Positions 23,990 to 35,017 of a stretch of DNA of 64,000 nucleotides are shown here, piece by piece (within the stretch, counting starts at the first letter, position 1; the number at the start of each line of letters is the position of its first letter). The translations under genes were made by a program, and so were the position numbers. The notes under the pieces were generated by a model. It was not told where the DNA came from. It saw only the letters and a program-made list of their open reading frames with translations, and did not search any database. The stretch spans positions 9,191,001 through 9,255,000 of the forward strand of contig CM070585.1 of NCBI GenBank assembly GCA_036346355.1, written 5' to 3'. The DNA is from Rhipidocladum racemiflorum. Taxonomy: Eukaryota > Streptophyta > Magnoliopsida > Poales > Poaceae.

Positions 23990-24949
23990 AAAAGAATTGA
24001 CAGGCTAAGACGAAATTTCCTCTGGTCCTCTGGAAGGGACAAGCAAACTGCAGTTCGGGACATTGCCTTGTTAGCTGGAAAAAGGTGTGTCGACCAAAGA
24101 TCTTCGAGAGCCTTGGAATTCCCCACCTAGGGACCTTCGGCAGAGCCCTCAGGCAAAGGTGGCTTTGGCTTCGGTGGAGAGATAACAGCAGGATTTGGGC
24201 TAGCACTCAGTCACCTTGTAGCACCAGTGATTTCGAGCTTTTTAATGCTAGCACTCACATCATCTTAAGGAATGGTCACACTGCCAGGTTTTGGACGTCG
24301 CGTTGGCTACAAGGTAGAGCTCCGATGGACATTGCGCCCTTATGTTTCCGCCTGGTTAAAAGAAGAAACAATTCGGTGCTGCACGAACTGACAAATAACT
24401 CCTGGATGATCCCGTTGAGAAAAATCCATACAAATCTTCTGTTTGCCCAATTCCTGACCCTTTGGCAACTGATCCAACAGGTTCAGTTACAGCAGGATGC
24501 CCAAGACGAAATTGTTTGGCGTTGGACAGCGGATGGGACCTTCTCTACCAGCTCAGCCTATAAGGCACAATTTTTTGGCTCCCATACAGACGCAACCGGT
24601 AAGATGATCTGGGAGGCAAAGTCAGAAAATAAATGTAAAATCTTTGCTTGGCTTTTGCTCAGAAACAGCGTGATAACGACAGATAATCTGGCGCGGAGAG
24701 GGTGGCCTCATCACCAGGTTTGCTGCCTTTGCAATGCTACGGATGAAACGGCAGTACACATCATACTCTCCTGTCATTTCGCTAGAAGTTTCTGGGGTTT
24801 GTTTCTTTCTTCGCAAGGTTACAACCTCCCGGCCCTGAACTTGCATGGCCTGCAACTTTCCATTCAAGAGTGGTGGCTACAACTGCGTTCGGTACTTCCG
24901 CACCACGCAAGATGCAGATTTGATGGTATAATCATCTACGGTTTTTAGA
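23990..24949 (+). pseudogene. LINE C-terminal part with RT zinc-binding domain
   Basis: Continuing from the insertion point, the plus strand reads RIDRLRRNFLW. After a frame change it gives a 287-codon stretch from KVCRPKIFESLGIPHLGTFG through QRWLWLRW to the zinc-binding domain typical of plant LINEs: KCKIFAWLLLRNSV, LARRGWPHHQVCCLC, and TAVHIILSCHFARSFWG. The cysteine/histidine pattern C-x2-C-x(n)-H-x4-C is present. A stop follows at about 24,949. It belongs to the same element as the RT part at 20,855-21,984. Confidence 0.85.
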
Positions 24950-25228
24950 ACCTCTGGAAGGAGATAAACACGCGCATCATCTAGGATACAGCGACCCCCG
25001 TACAATTAATAATCATTAGAGCTAAGGCAAATATTGTAGAGTTTGCTATTGCTTCTAAGAGAGTAGTCTAAGTGGTGGGCTTTCTAGTCTTATTTTTCCC
25101 CCTTTTCCCCTTTTGTTTTTGGGAGCCTTTTGGGTCATGCATTGTTTCTTTAAGTTGTATTGGACTCTATTGCTTGCTTCTCTTCTTAATTGATTAGACA
25201 GAGCTCCTGCCATCAGTTTCGAAAAAAA
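24950..25228 (+). other. LINE 3' UTR and poly(A)
   Basis: Beyond the stop a degraded coding tail (NLWKEINTRII) continues for about 100 nt. Then comes a T-rich 3' region ending in CAGTTTCGAAAAAAAAA immediately before the right target duplication. Confidence 0.65.
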
Positions 25229-25929
25229 AAGATCAGAACTCACGTCAACTAAACAAGTAACTTGTGTCAAAGAGAAAAGGGCAAGTAGGCGGCCCATTGA
25301 CCAAGTAGTTTGCATTCAATTGCTACAGTAGCAACTGCATAAATACATCTGCAAAAAATGAATATCAGCTGCAGAGCATTTCGTTAGACTCTCTCAATCC
25401 TGTCAGGATGACATGGTACACAGGGACAATAATCACCTTCCCACCAGCTCCTGTCTGCGTAGCATCATTTACTCCAAAACTTGCCAGGTCTGCAGGATAT
25501 ACAATCAACAGTGAGAGCTTGAATTACTACTGCAGTGCTGCTGTTATCCTGCACTGCTAAATCAGAGTCAAGCAAGAAGCAGATATTCCCCGCTGATCAA
25601 TGAATCACTTGTCAGTCAACTCAACAGCATGAAAATGGTAACACTTCAATTCAGGAAACTTGGGCAACGGATCAGTATCACTAAAAGATGTGGTCCTTAT
25701 AAATTACTTCGTCTGATGGCATGCAGCATCAGGCATTGTAAATTTGTAATAACTTCTTCAGCTGAATAACATGAAGAAGACTCTAGGGACCATGTTGGCA
25801 ACAGATAATATGCCAAGAAGATGTCAATTTCCGCATTTATATGAGAATAATGCACCTCCATTTTGAGGTCAAGTATAATGTGCACCAGGAAGTCGTAAAA
25901 CAATTAGGATCAACTAGCATACCAGTAAA

Positions 25930-28900
25930 CTATGCAGATTTCCGAATTATCCAGGACAAGATGTAGCAAAGGGCAGCATCAATAGAAGACAGCGCAACAA
26001 TGAACACGGCTACAAGAATAAGAGTAAGCGCCGCCATCCTCAACTGCCAATGATGATAATTTGATTAAACATAGGTATCAACAAAGATACACTGAATGAT
26101 GTACCAACTTAACAAATATAGACAGCCTAAGGCAGTAAAATCATCACAATGATAAGGTGGCTAATATGGTGTGCTAGACAAAATGATCAATATCTAAAAT
26201 ATGTAAAACCAATTACCTACTCCTGCTGTGCTGTTAGACATGATAAAATAATTATACAAAATTAAACCAAATGGTGAAGAGATATAAAACATACATCACA
26301 CGGAAGACATACTTTTTCCTTATAATTGAGGTGCAAAGTTCTCCATTTAGGATGCACATGATATATAAATGTTCATAGAGAAAACTGACATACCGTAAAT
26401 CTACCAAAGACTGGAATCAGGATAAGGACATAGTTAGCCCTCTGTTGAACATATATGCATATTCACTCTTGTTGGTTGAAGATAATAGGATCCTGAGTTC
26501 GAATTTATGTGTGTTTCATTCATCATCTAGATGACTTGTCAAGACGATGTAAACCCCAATACTACAAGCCTACAACCAACCTATTGAATCACTTTGCCAT
26601 CATACATTAGCACACATTCCTACGCCATATCACCATATATGCCACAAACTCAACACATCCTCACAAGTTCGAGACGTGCTTCTATGCTTTTTTTTTTAAG
26701 TTGCACAACTATTAAAGCATGAATGAAAGGTAGATGTTGATTACTTACCCTTCGTTTGCTTCAAGATTTGTGCAACTTGTATTAAGAGGAAAAACATATA
26801 AGCACTGCTCGACTTGAAGAATCCCAACGGCCCAACTTACACATGACTTCTAAATGCAAATGGCATACCGTGTTCCGATAGTGCGGCCATTCCAGGTGCT
26901 TCAATTGCCTCGGCTGCTCAGCCAAGAAGGCTACCAAGCCCCGCAAACCCCTAATGACAGAAATCAACATCAATCCACAATCATCATTAAACAACACAAG
27001 CAAGCAACTCATGTGACAACTGACAAGGACGCAAAATCTGCACTTACACAGCGATATCTCTGACCACCACGAGCCACAGCGGCTCGTCAGCATCAAACCG
27101 GTATTCACTGGTACGGAGCTCCTGACGTCCATGGCGCGACGCAGCGGCGCATCTTTGCACTCTCGCAGGAGCAAATCGGCCAAGAGCACAAGGTTGCGGC
27201 CTGGCACCCTGTAATCGCAAGCCATGTACAGCTAGCATTAGTAAGAAGCATAAAGAAGACGAACAAGGCATTAGGAATTTCTAGCGCCATAGAAATCACA
27301 ACCTTGAGAAGTGGAGGCCTCGTTAGACCGCGGACGGTAGCCGGATTGAGGGCATGTTTGGGAACACTGTTCCCGGCCGGGATCCAAGCCCATTTCCGGG
27401 GATGAAAACTCGCGTGGTGGGCTTTCCCAGTCCATCTAGAATGGCCATTTGGGAGCTCCGAGCGATGAGGATTTTTGGCCCGATCCACTCGAAAACCCTG
27501 TGGAAGAAAGCCACCCATCGCCCCTCGTGAATTTTTTTCCCCACCGCGTCGCACGAGGGCGCGACCTCCTCTCCAGCAGCACCGCTCCGCTCCGCTCCAG
27601 CAGCGCCGCCTCGCCCCGACGGCGCGACCTCCGCTCCAGCAGCGCCGCCTCGCCCGACGGCGCGACCTCTCTCCATCAGCGCCGGCTCGCGCCATCGACT
27701 CGGTTAGTTCATCGTCCTCTTGATCTATCATCTTATGATCTAGAACCCAATCTATCGTCCTCTGATCTATCGTCCTCTTGCTAGGTTTTGTTGACCCCTA
27801 GATCTGGACCTCTTGCTAGGTTTTCTTTTCGATCTGGTGCAGAGGTGGGGATTTCTGTTCATCAGAGATCGAGAGAAGGTGGAGAAAGGAATCACTGGCC
27901 TGGGTATGTCTCCTCACTATTTCGTTGCTCAGTTATGTTCATGGCAAGGTTTTGTGCTGAGATCTGTTCATGGTGACCTACTATTTGCTTGATTGATCTT
28001 GCTTATCAGTATATGATGAACAAAAGTGATTGCTTATCAATATTGTTTTGCAATTTTTATTTTCTTATGCACCTAGATATTGAGTTGCAATGGACATGCC
28101 CTTATCTGATGGACCATATAATGTCGAAGAAATAGTACAAGGTTTTGGTGATTATTGAGATGCCCTGAAATCCTGAAGAAGAAAATGTGTTGGTCAAGGA
28201 ATCATACTATCAAATTACCATTGTTATGTGGAGTTCAGTTTTTTCTGGCAATGAACAAGGAACTTTAGTGCATAGCTATTTGATTCTGCTAATTGTTTGC
28301 TATAGATGAGATGTTTTAGTAATGATAAATCTAATTGCTAAGTAGTGATAGTTGCAGTACATGTTGTAATTTTTTGTGAATCACCGATAGTAATTTTTCA
28401 ATAGTCTCTTTTCGATGTTAGTTTTGTATGTTACTGGTAGTATCAAGTAATTTGATACTGCTCGCTTGTCGTATTTGTTTCTTGCTGTGGTTGGAATAGT
28501 TCAAAGTTGTAACATTGCATCAGTAATAAACAGTGGTTTCAAACTGCACATCTGTTTTGACACAAGCCACTTGCTAGCTGCTACAAGATGTATTATTCAT
28601 CAGGCACAACGAATTCTTTTTAAGTAGTTCTATACATAAGTTAACTCCTGTTAAAATTCAGCATATAGACCTCTACAGAGCTTGCACTATTTTCATGCTA
28701 ACTAAGTTATCCATTTCTCTAGTCAATGATCTTTTTTTCTTCAGGGCAACTCGCTTATGAAATAGCATATTTCAGTTTCAGATTTCTGATTTCTGAAATA
28801 GCATATTTCAGTTTTCAGATTTCTGAAAAAATTAGATTGTACTTATATTTCTAATTTCAGTTTCTGATCAGTTTGATTTACGAAATAGCGATTTCAGTTT

Positions 28901-30189
28901 CAAATACTAAGTATAGATTGGTATTGTATAGATCTTATATTCGCTCTACTTAATCGAATCACTAGTATGTATTGCAACCCAAGGGATCAAAGCTTGTGCA
29001 TGCCCTGCATCTCATGTCATTTTGGATCTAATATTCAAATCAAGATGTATATATTATATGAAGTTAGCATCTTGCATGAGAATTGTTTAACAATACGCTA
29101 ATTCACTTTTTTTTAGGTATGTCGTTTTCTCATGTAAGCACTGTACAATATTATCCCGAGTAATTGCAGTATGGAAAAAGAAATTTGTCACAGTTCAACT
29201 TTTGTGTGCCTTGATGTTTAACTACTATATATGCACATGGAGTTTTTATTATTTCTTTATTTCGTTCCATTTGGATGGTCTGCAGGAGGTCCGCACATGG
29301 CTCTGAAGGCCTTGTCGAAGGCAAAAGCGCATAATCTTTGCTCAAAATACAACTCTTTTCATGAATTGCTAACGGTGTGTTGTAACATGGAATTTTGATG
29401 CTGAAAAATTCCATGTTGATGCTGATCTTTGAGAGCCAAGAAGGATACTATCTGCTTGTATGAATGTTGTGCTTGTTGATGCATGTATGACTGATTTTCT
29501 ATGTCGATCTATGTCGATGCTATGCTTGTCTAGAGCCAAGAAGGATACTATCTGCATGTATGAATGCTTCTCTCTTATGAGTGCTTGTTTTGAATTTTCT
29601 ATGTCAAGGATGCTTATCTCTTATGAATGCTTAACTCTTGTTATGAATGCTGTGCTTGTTGAGAGCCAAGGATGCTTGATTTTCTATGTCTGATTTTTTT
29701 GATTTTACACATGTATGAATGCTTGTATGATATTATCTGCATGTGTAGAATTATCACTTTTTTCATTATTTTTAAATGATCTTTTATTCATATTTGTATT
29801 TTTATTTTTTAAAGATTTTTCTAGTTTTTTTTAGATTTTTCTATATATTTTTGAACTTCTTGAGTGTTAGGGATTTTTATCCCTACGGCTTCCAAATGGT
29901 GGGTGGGAATATTTTCCTTGAGGAAAAATTATTCCTAGCGGTTGGAGAGGATTTCATGTGCCATTAAAATTCCCCTAGGGGAAATATTCCCTAGATTTTA
30001 TTTCCCTAGCATCCAAACAAAGCCTGAGCCTTGGAAGCGGAGACGAGCCTGGGAACGGAGGAAATCGGGAAGAAAGTGGGGTGTTAGGTTAGGAGAAGTG
30101 ATGGAAAGTCAGGGAGAGGAAGATGCCAGGCGGCGGGAGGTTGCGAGACCTGCGGAGAGAGGCAGCGCGCTCGTGGCCGGAGCTGCCAT
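25930..30189 (-). CDS. SECE2: SecE-like plastid Sec translocase subunit (SECE2 type), interrupted by a transposon in exon 2
   Basis: Minus-strand exons: 30,150-30,189 (ATG at 30,189); exon 2 = 30,025-30,048 plus 27,303-27,346 (or with the duplicated TGA, to 27,349), split by a transposon; 27,048-27,208; 26,869-26,950; 25,930-26,043 with TAG stop. Without the transposon they total 465 nt, in frame, 154 aa. The N-terminus (MAAPATSALPLSAG, then SSPLPRLNPA) is alanine/serine/proline-rich and lacks acids, like a plastid transit peptide. The C-terminal 85 residues hold the SecE signature FLAEQPRQLKHLEWPHYRNT followed by one hydrophobic segment (LTLILVAVFIVALSSIDAAL) and RKSA at the end. SecE holds the SecY channel together; the SECE2 type serves the second Sec system of the plastid envelope. 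The family call rests on remembered similarity. Whether the split gene is still expressed is unknown. Confidence 0.68.
27350..30024. mobile_element. 2.7-kb non-autonomous PIF/Harbinger-like element in exon 2 of the SecE-like gene
   Basis: The left end is GGGCATGTTTGGGAAC and the right end reversed is GGCTTTGTTTGGATG, so both share a GTTTGG-type terminus. TGA flanks both ends (27,347-27,349 and 30,025-30,027). The right subterminal part has folded words (CCCCTAGGGG, GGGAATATT). No transposase frame is recognised. The middle is AT-rich, and a roughly 99-bp repeat (GAGCCAAGAAGGATACTATC) occurs twice at 29,430-29,560. The 3-bp TNA duplication fits PIF/Harbinger loosely. Confidence 0.65.
27560..27690. 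repeat. GC-rich short tandem repeat inside the transposon
   Basis: GCGCGACCTC and TCCAGCAGCGCCGCCTCGCC recur two to three times at spacings of about 45-50 bp. Confidence 0.6.
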
Positions 30190-30618
30190 TCTCCCGGACT
30201 TCTTCGACGCGAGGCTGTAGGGAGCAGAGGCTCCGGTGCAGTTGGGGATTCAGGAGTTACGGTGGGTGACTGTGAGAGCGGACAAGCCGTTGCGCCTCCG
30301 CCGTCTCGCGCGGCCGGCCCGCGCTTTTCGCCTCTCCTTGCCGAACACCACCGAGACAAGCCGCGGCGCACGGTCCGGTCCGGCGCTGTGAGTTTCTCGT
30401 CGTCGTGCCGGGAGGACGGCGGCTGGGTGTTGTTGCACTGCCGTGCCCGGCGAGCGTTTGGGCTGAGTGGAACCCAAGAATTGGCGAGGCTTTTCCTGAC
30501 CCCCACTTCGACTTCGCCGCCGGCCCGTTTAACCGGTTCGGCCGTCGGTTCCGAGTTTACTACTACAGGTACCCGAATTCGGCCCAATTTTGTGTGGCAA
30601 ATATATATGCAAGTTTGG
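30190..30618 (-). promoter_or_regulatory. 5' flank and leader of the SecE-like gene
   Basis: The GC-rich 430 bp immediately upstream of the ATG (on the minus strand) fits a plant housekeeping-type promoter and leader. No TATA box is evident at the expected distance. The open frames crossing this area on both strands are composition effects. Confidence 0.35.
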
Positions 30619-30620
30619 TA

Positions 30621-30875
30621 CTTCCTCCCGTTTTAAAAAGCTGACATTTTAGATATCAACACAGTCTTCAAAATACAATTTTAAACACTAATTTTTATTA
30701 TAATATATTTATAAAATTAATAAAATTATGATATTACGAAAGTACTTCTCAAGATAAGTCTACACATATTTTTCATGTATCTAACTTAAATATTTAAAAA
30801 ATATATCGATACTCAAAGTTTCAGAAATTTGACCATCACTAGTCCAAAATGTCAGCTTTTTAAGTTCGGAGGGAG
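30621..30875. mobile_element. Stowaway MITE
   Basis: The left end is CTTCCTCCCGTTTTAAAAAG and the reversed right end is CTCCCTCCGAACTTAAAAAG, each continuing CTGACATTTT. TA flanks both ends (30,619-30,620 and 30,876-30,877). The interior is AT-rich and non-coding. This is the classic Stowaway (Tc1/mariner-derived) form. Confidence 0.9.
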
Positions 30876-30877
30876 TA

Positions 30878-31500
30878 TTATCGTTCCGCTCTGCTGGTAT
30901 AAACTCGAAGCTCTTAGATTTACGCTAAATTCATTATAGATGCTCATTTTTTCGATTAAATGAATCAGATTAGTTAGTATTTATTTATACATCCTCCTGT
31001 AGTAAAGTAGTAGAAATATGCTCAACAAATCAACAACTAAATATGATTTTTTGCTATCCACGGTACGCTATCGGTATAATACGCCTAATAAAACATTCTC
31101 TGCACTTAGTGTGATTGTGCGATGTGCAAACTAGAAAGTGACCATGGATGATGGAACCAGTGTAAGTAATTCTCTGATCTGTACCCTGCGGTACAATCCA
31201 ATCACACGGGTCCGCTCATAAATTTTGCGCAGGAGAATACCGCAAACGAGTCGAACGGGCAGGCCGACAGGAGATGTAAATGATCTCCAGAAAATTGAAG
31301 GAATTGCTTGCAAAGGAACCAAATAGTAGATCCGGCCGGTGCTTTTAAGACAAGTCATGTTTCTATTTACAAGAGTAAGTATATCCGTAGCAAGGATCGC
31401 TTGAAGCCCCCATAACCCAACAAGGTGGAGTTGTACGAAAGAACAGGAAAACTTTTAACTTTGACCGATCGATCAGCCGCCGTCCGGTCAGGACTCATGA
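30878..31500. other. Intergenic spacer, nothing recognised
   Basis: The stretch is AT-rich to mixed DNA between the Stowaway MITE and the ANTH pseudogene. I see no gene, repeat boundary or regulatory site that I can support. Confidence 0.4.
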
Positions 31501-31639
31501 GTCATGACAGCTCGATCAGGTCCCCGCCTTCCCCGACGTCCCACGGCGCGGCAACGAAAGGGTTCCAGTGACCACCGAGCCGCTCATCCATTTCCACCGC
31601 GCCGGCGCCGGCGCTGCCTCTGCTCTCGTCGAACGCCAC

Positions 31640-32680
31640 CCACTCTGTCTGTCGTCACCACAGTGCTTAACGCTACCGAGTCTACTGACCCCGCGGCGTC
31701 CTTCGCAGCATCCGATTCCTTCGTCGGCTCTCACCCCTCCTGTTCACCTCGTCGTTAGCGTCGCTTTCGGCTGCGTCGCCGGTGAGGAGCCTCTCGAGGT
31801 CCCTGACGTCCTCCTCCGGCACGGGCTGGAAGGCCGGGAGCCTGCGGGCGTTCACTACGCCGAGCCCGCGGCACAGCTCGAAGTACGACGATAGCTGCGA
31901 GCTCTGCTCCGCCGCCCTCCAGAGCACCTTTATCACCGCCGCGGCCGCCGCCTTGCCCAGCTGGGGCTTCGCCGGCCCCGGCACGCCGACAAGGAACCGC
32001 GCGATGCCGATGCATATTTCGCTGTACACCTAGAGGTGGGCGTCGTGCGGTGCCTTGCCGGTCCGGCTCGGGCCCATCGTGCTTCGGACCGAAACCGTGC
32101 CGTGCCACGACGGCCCACCGTGCCGGGCCGTGCCAGCCCGACTCACCTTTGGCGAGCCCAAGTCCGGCTCATTTACGCTTCGTGCCTGCTTCGTATCGTG
32201 TCAGTCCAAACCCGACTCATTTTTACTATTATAACGAGCAAAGAAATAAAATAAATCACTGCTACCAAAAGAGCCCGGCCAAGTGCCCACCTGTGTGTAC
32301 ACCTGGAAGATCTCGATGAGGGCGCAGTCCATGGCCTCCAAGACGAGGGGCACCTCCATGCCGTCGCCGCATGGGCGGATTTGCAGGAGCAGCTCCAGCA
32401 GGAACTAGAGCTTCGTTATTCGGTCGAGGCAGGCGGCGTGGTAGTCGGAGCCGTCGGCGTCGGCGTCATCGCTGTCTATGTCTTCTTGCGCGGCGAAGAG
32501 GGAGCGGCAGTCGAGGAACCGAAAGTAGGCGCGGACGAAGGCGGAGAATGCCAGCAACTTGGCGGGCGGCCACAAACGGTCGCGGAAGTCGGCGAGCTCG
32601 AAGGGTACGAGCCCGGCGTCTTGCCGCCTGACGTGCGTCATCACCGGCCTCGACCGAGGCCACACGGAGATGTCAACGGG
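31640..32680 (-). pseudogene. ANTH-domain (AP180/CALM-type clathrin assembly protein) pseudogene, 5'-truncated and transposon-split
   Basis: Minus strand fragments align with the plant ANTH domain, which binds phosphoinositides and clathrin during endocytosis. The first part (32,663 to 32,296) reads VPFELADFRDRLW, AFSAFVRAYFRFLDCRSLFA, CLDRITKL, then a frame change, LLELLLQIRPCGDGMEVPLV and CALIEIFQVY. The second part (32,030 to about 31,740) continues SEICIGIARFLVGV, VIKVLWRAAEQSSQLSSYFE and DVRDLERLL. These are the helix-rich ANTH landmarks up to the end of the domain. The N-terminal third with the lipid-binding lysines is missing, there are no clathrin-box or NPF tail motifs, and a hAT MITE splits the frame at FQVY. 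It is a broken copy of a multigene family. Confidence 0.75.
32031..32295. mobile_element. hAT-type MITE inside the ANTH pseudogene
   Basis: The ends are TAGAGGTGGGC on the left and, reversed, CACAGGTGGGC on the right. TGTACACC, 8 bp, flanks both sides (32,023-32,030 and 32,296-32,303), as expected of hAT elements. The interior is rich in CCGTGCCGG-type words. Confidence 0.85.
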
Positions 32681-32719
32681 AGGATGGTCGCCAGCTCTTG
32701 GTCATCTCCTGAATGTGAG

Positions 32720-32991
32720 GGCCTTTGCGGAGATTCAAGAGAACAAATCAAAATTGCGATCGAGCTGTGACTTTTTGGGAATGCAAATGAAATATGACAA
32801 GAATTAGCAATGGTTGGCGTGCATGCATGGCAAGAAAAAACGGTGGCAATGGCAATCGTCCACGGCAGACAGACCAAGTTTTCTAATTCCTGTTTTACCT
32901 CGCTTCGTTGTAAAAGAACTAGCATTGGCAGTTTTAGCAACCCTTCTTAGTGATGTGCTAAATACAGCTAATGAGCCCCGAACGAAGGGGC
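32720..32991. other. Short spacer between ANTH pseudogene and copia LTR
   Basis: I see no gene. The last bases (CCGAACGAAGGGG) could be the flank or a duplicated target of the LTR element, but the partner copy was not found. Confidence 0.3.
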
Positions 32992-33900
32992 TGTTGAGTT
33001 TGAGGTGATGCGACGTTTTCTACTTCGTGTCAACATCTTCAGCAAAACGATCCTCGAAGGATCCCGGGCACCACAGCCCCCCACGTCATCTCCCCACTCT
33101 CTCTCCCATTCTTGCAAAAAGAACCTCTGGTTCTTTGGAATTACGGATAGGTCCTTTCTATTAACGAATAGGTCCTTTGTAATTTTATGTGAGTATAAAA
33201 TATTTTTTCCCGGTTCGCGTTTATGTCCTCAGTTCGTCGTTTTACACAAAGAGCCTCCCGTTAAATACAAATTGCGAACGAGTCCTTTCTTACTTATTCA
33301 AAATAGCGAACAGGTCCAAAATTATAACAAATAGGTCCTTGTATTTTTCGTTCAGGTCCTTTCTCCGTTTTTCCCGAAAAAAATATTTTCGTGGTCCGTT
33401 TGCTCTCCGGAGCATAGAAAAAATGTTTCCGTGGTCTGTTTTTTCTCCGAAAAAAAAACAAAAAATATTTTCCGTTCACGCGCATGGCGTTTTTCCCGGA
33501 AAAAATATTTTCGTGGTCCGTTTGCTCTCCAGAGCATGGGAAAATGTTTCCGTTGTCTGTTTTTTCTCAAAAAAAAAAACAAAAAATATTTTCCGTTCAC
33601 GCGCGCGGCGTTTTTCCCGAAAAAAACATTTTCATGGTCCGTTTGCTCTCCGGAGCATGAGAAAAATGTTTTCGTGATCTGTTTTTTCTCCGAAAAAAAA
33701 ACAAAAAAAAATCCCGTTCACACGCGCGTCGTGCGCCGCGCTTGCATTTCTAGTTTTTCATACATGGAGTAAGAACAAGGTTTTCATTGTGAACATCTCT
33801 TTATATAGTGAAAGACGTGCGTCAGTGGATTTTTTGCAAGAGTTTTCCACGTAAAAATTCGTGTCTCTTATTTTATATTTTCTATGTCTTATTTACAACA
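32992..33900 (+). repeat. Copia 5' LTR
   Basis: It starts TGTTGAGTTTGAGG and ends TTATTTACAACA, giving TG...CA termini and 909 bp. It is followed after 2 nt by TAGTATCAGAGC, a one-base variant of the initiator-methionine tRNA primer site TGGTATCAGAGC. It contains a 121-bp tandem repeat (separate entry). A TATATAG box lies near 33,811. Confidence 0.72.
33360..33725. repeat. Three-copy 121-bp tandem repeat in the copia LTR
   Basis: CGTTTTTCCC starts each copy at 33,366, 33,488 and 33,609. Each copy carries GTGGTCCGTTTGCTCTCC (or CATGGTCCG) and an A-rich tract followed by ATTTTCCGTTCACGCGC. Confidence 0.85.
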
Positions 33901-33902
33901 AG

Positions 33903-33914
33903 TAGTATCAGAGC
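33903..33914 (+). promoter_or_regulatory. Primer binding site of the copia element
   Basis: TAGTATCAGAGC differs from the canonical iMet-tRNA primer site by one base and lies 2 nt from the LTR end. Confidence 0.7.
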
Positions 33915-34512
33915 ACAGAAGATTCGATCTCTCAAGCGGCGCAAGATCAAAGTAAAACAACGCTGCACAGCAATCAGAAAGCAACCGGAGATCTGACCTG
34001 CGAAAAGAGAAGAACATCTCGGCGTCATTTTTCGCTACGGAGCCGGAGTCACCGAGTCGTACGGAGTTCCAATCTACTGGTGCCAGCTGCCACAAAGCCT
34101 CCACGTTGGCCACCGACGTCCACTTTCATTCGTCGCCATCGCCCTCAACTTCCGCGCGGGCCATCAATCACGCGCCTCCTCGTCTTCGTCTTCGGCTTCA
34201 ATGCCATGCATCGCCTCCGGCCGGGTCGCTCCGCCTGCCCGGCTACGCTACCTCGGATCTCCTTCACGGCCTTCGCGACACCGATGGCCTCCATCGCCGC
34301 TTGGCCTTTGCTGGCACCCCGTCTCCGGCACCAGTCCGCCGCTGTTGCCGCCTGCGTCGACCTTGACACCTCGCCTGAGCCGGACCTCTGTGGACAAGAC
34401 CCGATCGAACTTCAAGTCCTTGGCCTCTTGATTATTCTCCCGTGAAAGAGCAGGCTCGGTTCAAGTCCATAAGGATAATGGTGAAAAAAAAAGAAAAAAT
34501 CAAGATATTTTT

Positions 34513-34680
34513 TTGGATTTCTTTCGTATGGCAACTCTGAAGTATAACCTTCCGCTGTTAGATCGAGACACAAGATTTTCTCTTTGGCAAGTCAAGATGC
34601 GGGCTCTCCTTACACAACTCAATTTGGATGATGCTCTTTTGGGGATTGTGAAGAACCAAGATGTCGATCAGAGGGGGGTG
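34513..34680 (+). pseudogene. Copia gag N-terminus (interrupted)
   Basis: After a 600-bp leader the plus strand reads MATLKYNLPLLDRDTRFSLW, QVKMRALLTQLNLDDALLGI. This is the standard start of the gag region of a large group of grass copia elements. The frame then enters foreign sequence at about 34,650-34,690, where a gypsy element of opposite orientation begins. The rest of the copia polyprotein is not in the window. Confidence 0.82.
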
Positions 34681-34684
34681 AATG

Positions 34685-35017
34685 ATCCCCAAATATAACG
34701 CTGAAGCATCGGTTCCGCACCTCCCTGAACCTCTTGATGTAATCTGCCACTGATTCCCCAAACGTCTGCCGTATGGAACTCAAGTCGAAAACCCGCAATT
34801 CTAAACTTCCATAAAAGAAATACTCATGGAATCGGCTCTCCAAATCGGTCCAGGTGTTGACCGAGTTTGGGGGTAATGTGGTGAACCATTTAAAGGCCGC
34901 TCCAAACAAGGATAACAAAAATAACTTCACCCTGATCCCGTCAAAATGTGCGGCTTCCCCGCATTGTACTACAAAGTGCCCGATATGCACCATAGTGGTG
35001 GTTGCATCATCACCCAA
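34685..35017 (-). pseudogene. Gypsy gag fragment
   Basis: Minus strand: VKLFLLSLFGAAFKWFTTLP, then NTWTDLESRFHEYFF, ESVADYIKRFREVRNRCFS. This is the retrotransposon gag (capsid) domain pattern of plant gypsy elements (LFPxSLxGxAxxWxxxL ... FxxxFF ... ESxxDYxxRFRxxxxxC). The frame is truncated at the C-terminus. Confidence 0.82.

Larger units (their letters stand above)
20830..25228 (+). mobile_element. 5'-truncated LINE (non-LTR retrotransposon) with target duplication and poly(A)
   Basis: The left flank AAGATCAGA (20,821-20,829) is repeated right after a run of As at 25,229-25,237, the signature of target-primed LINE insertion. The element lacks its ORF1 and endonuclease end and starts inside the reverse transcriptase region. 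It is itself interrupted by a 2-kb insertion (21,985-23,982). Its two coding parts rejoin in frame around GCC TTG at the insertion point. Confidence 0.88.

Noticed and set aside
25360..25500. Possible extra minus-strand coding exon downstream of the SecE-like stop (TGAGGKVIIVPVYHVILTG)
   Set aside because: It lies after the TAG that ends the conserved C-terminus; more likely 3' flank or an unrelated fragment, and not supported by family length.
27105..27731. 208-codon minus ORF as a stand-alone gene
   Set aside because: Mostly transposon sequence plus out-of-frame intron; only its middle part coincides with the SecE-like exon, reported as a possible chimera.
30084..30636. ORFs of 124-167 codons upstream of the SecE-like gene
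   Set aside because: They overlap the leader and exon 1 in other frames; no homology recognised.
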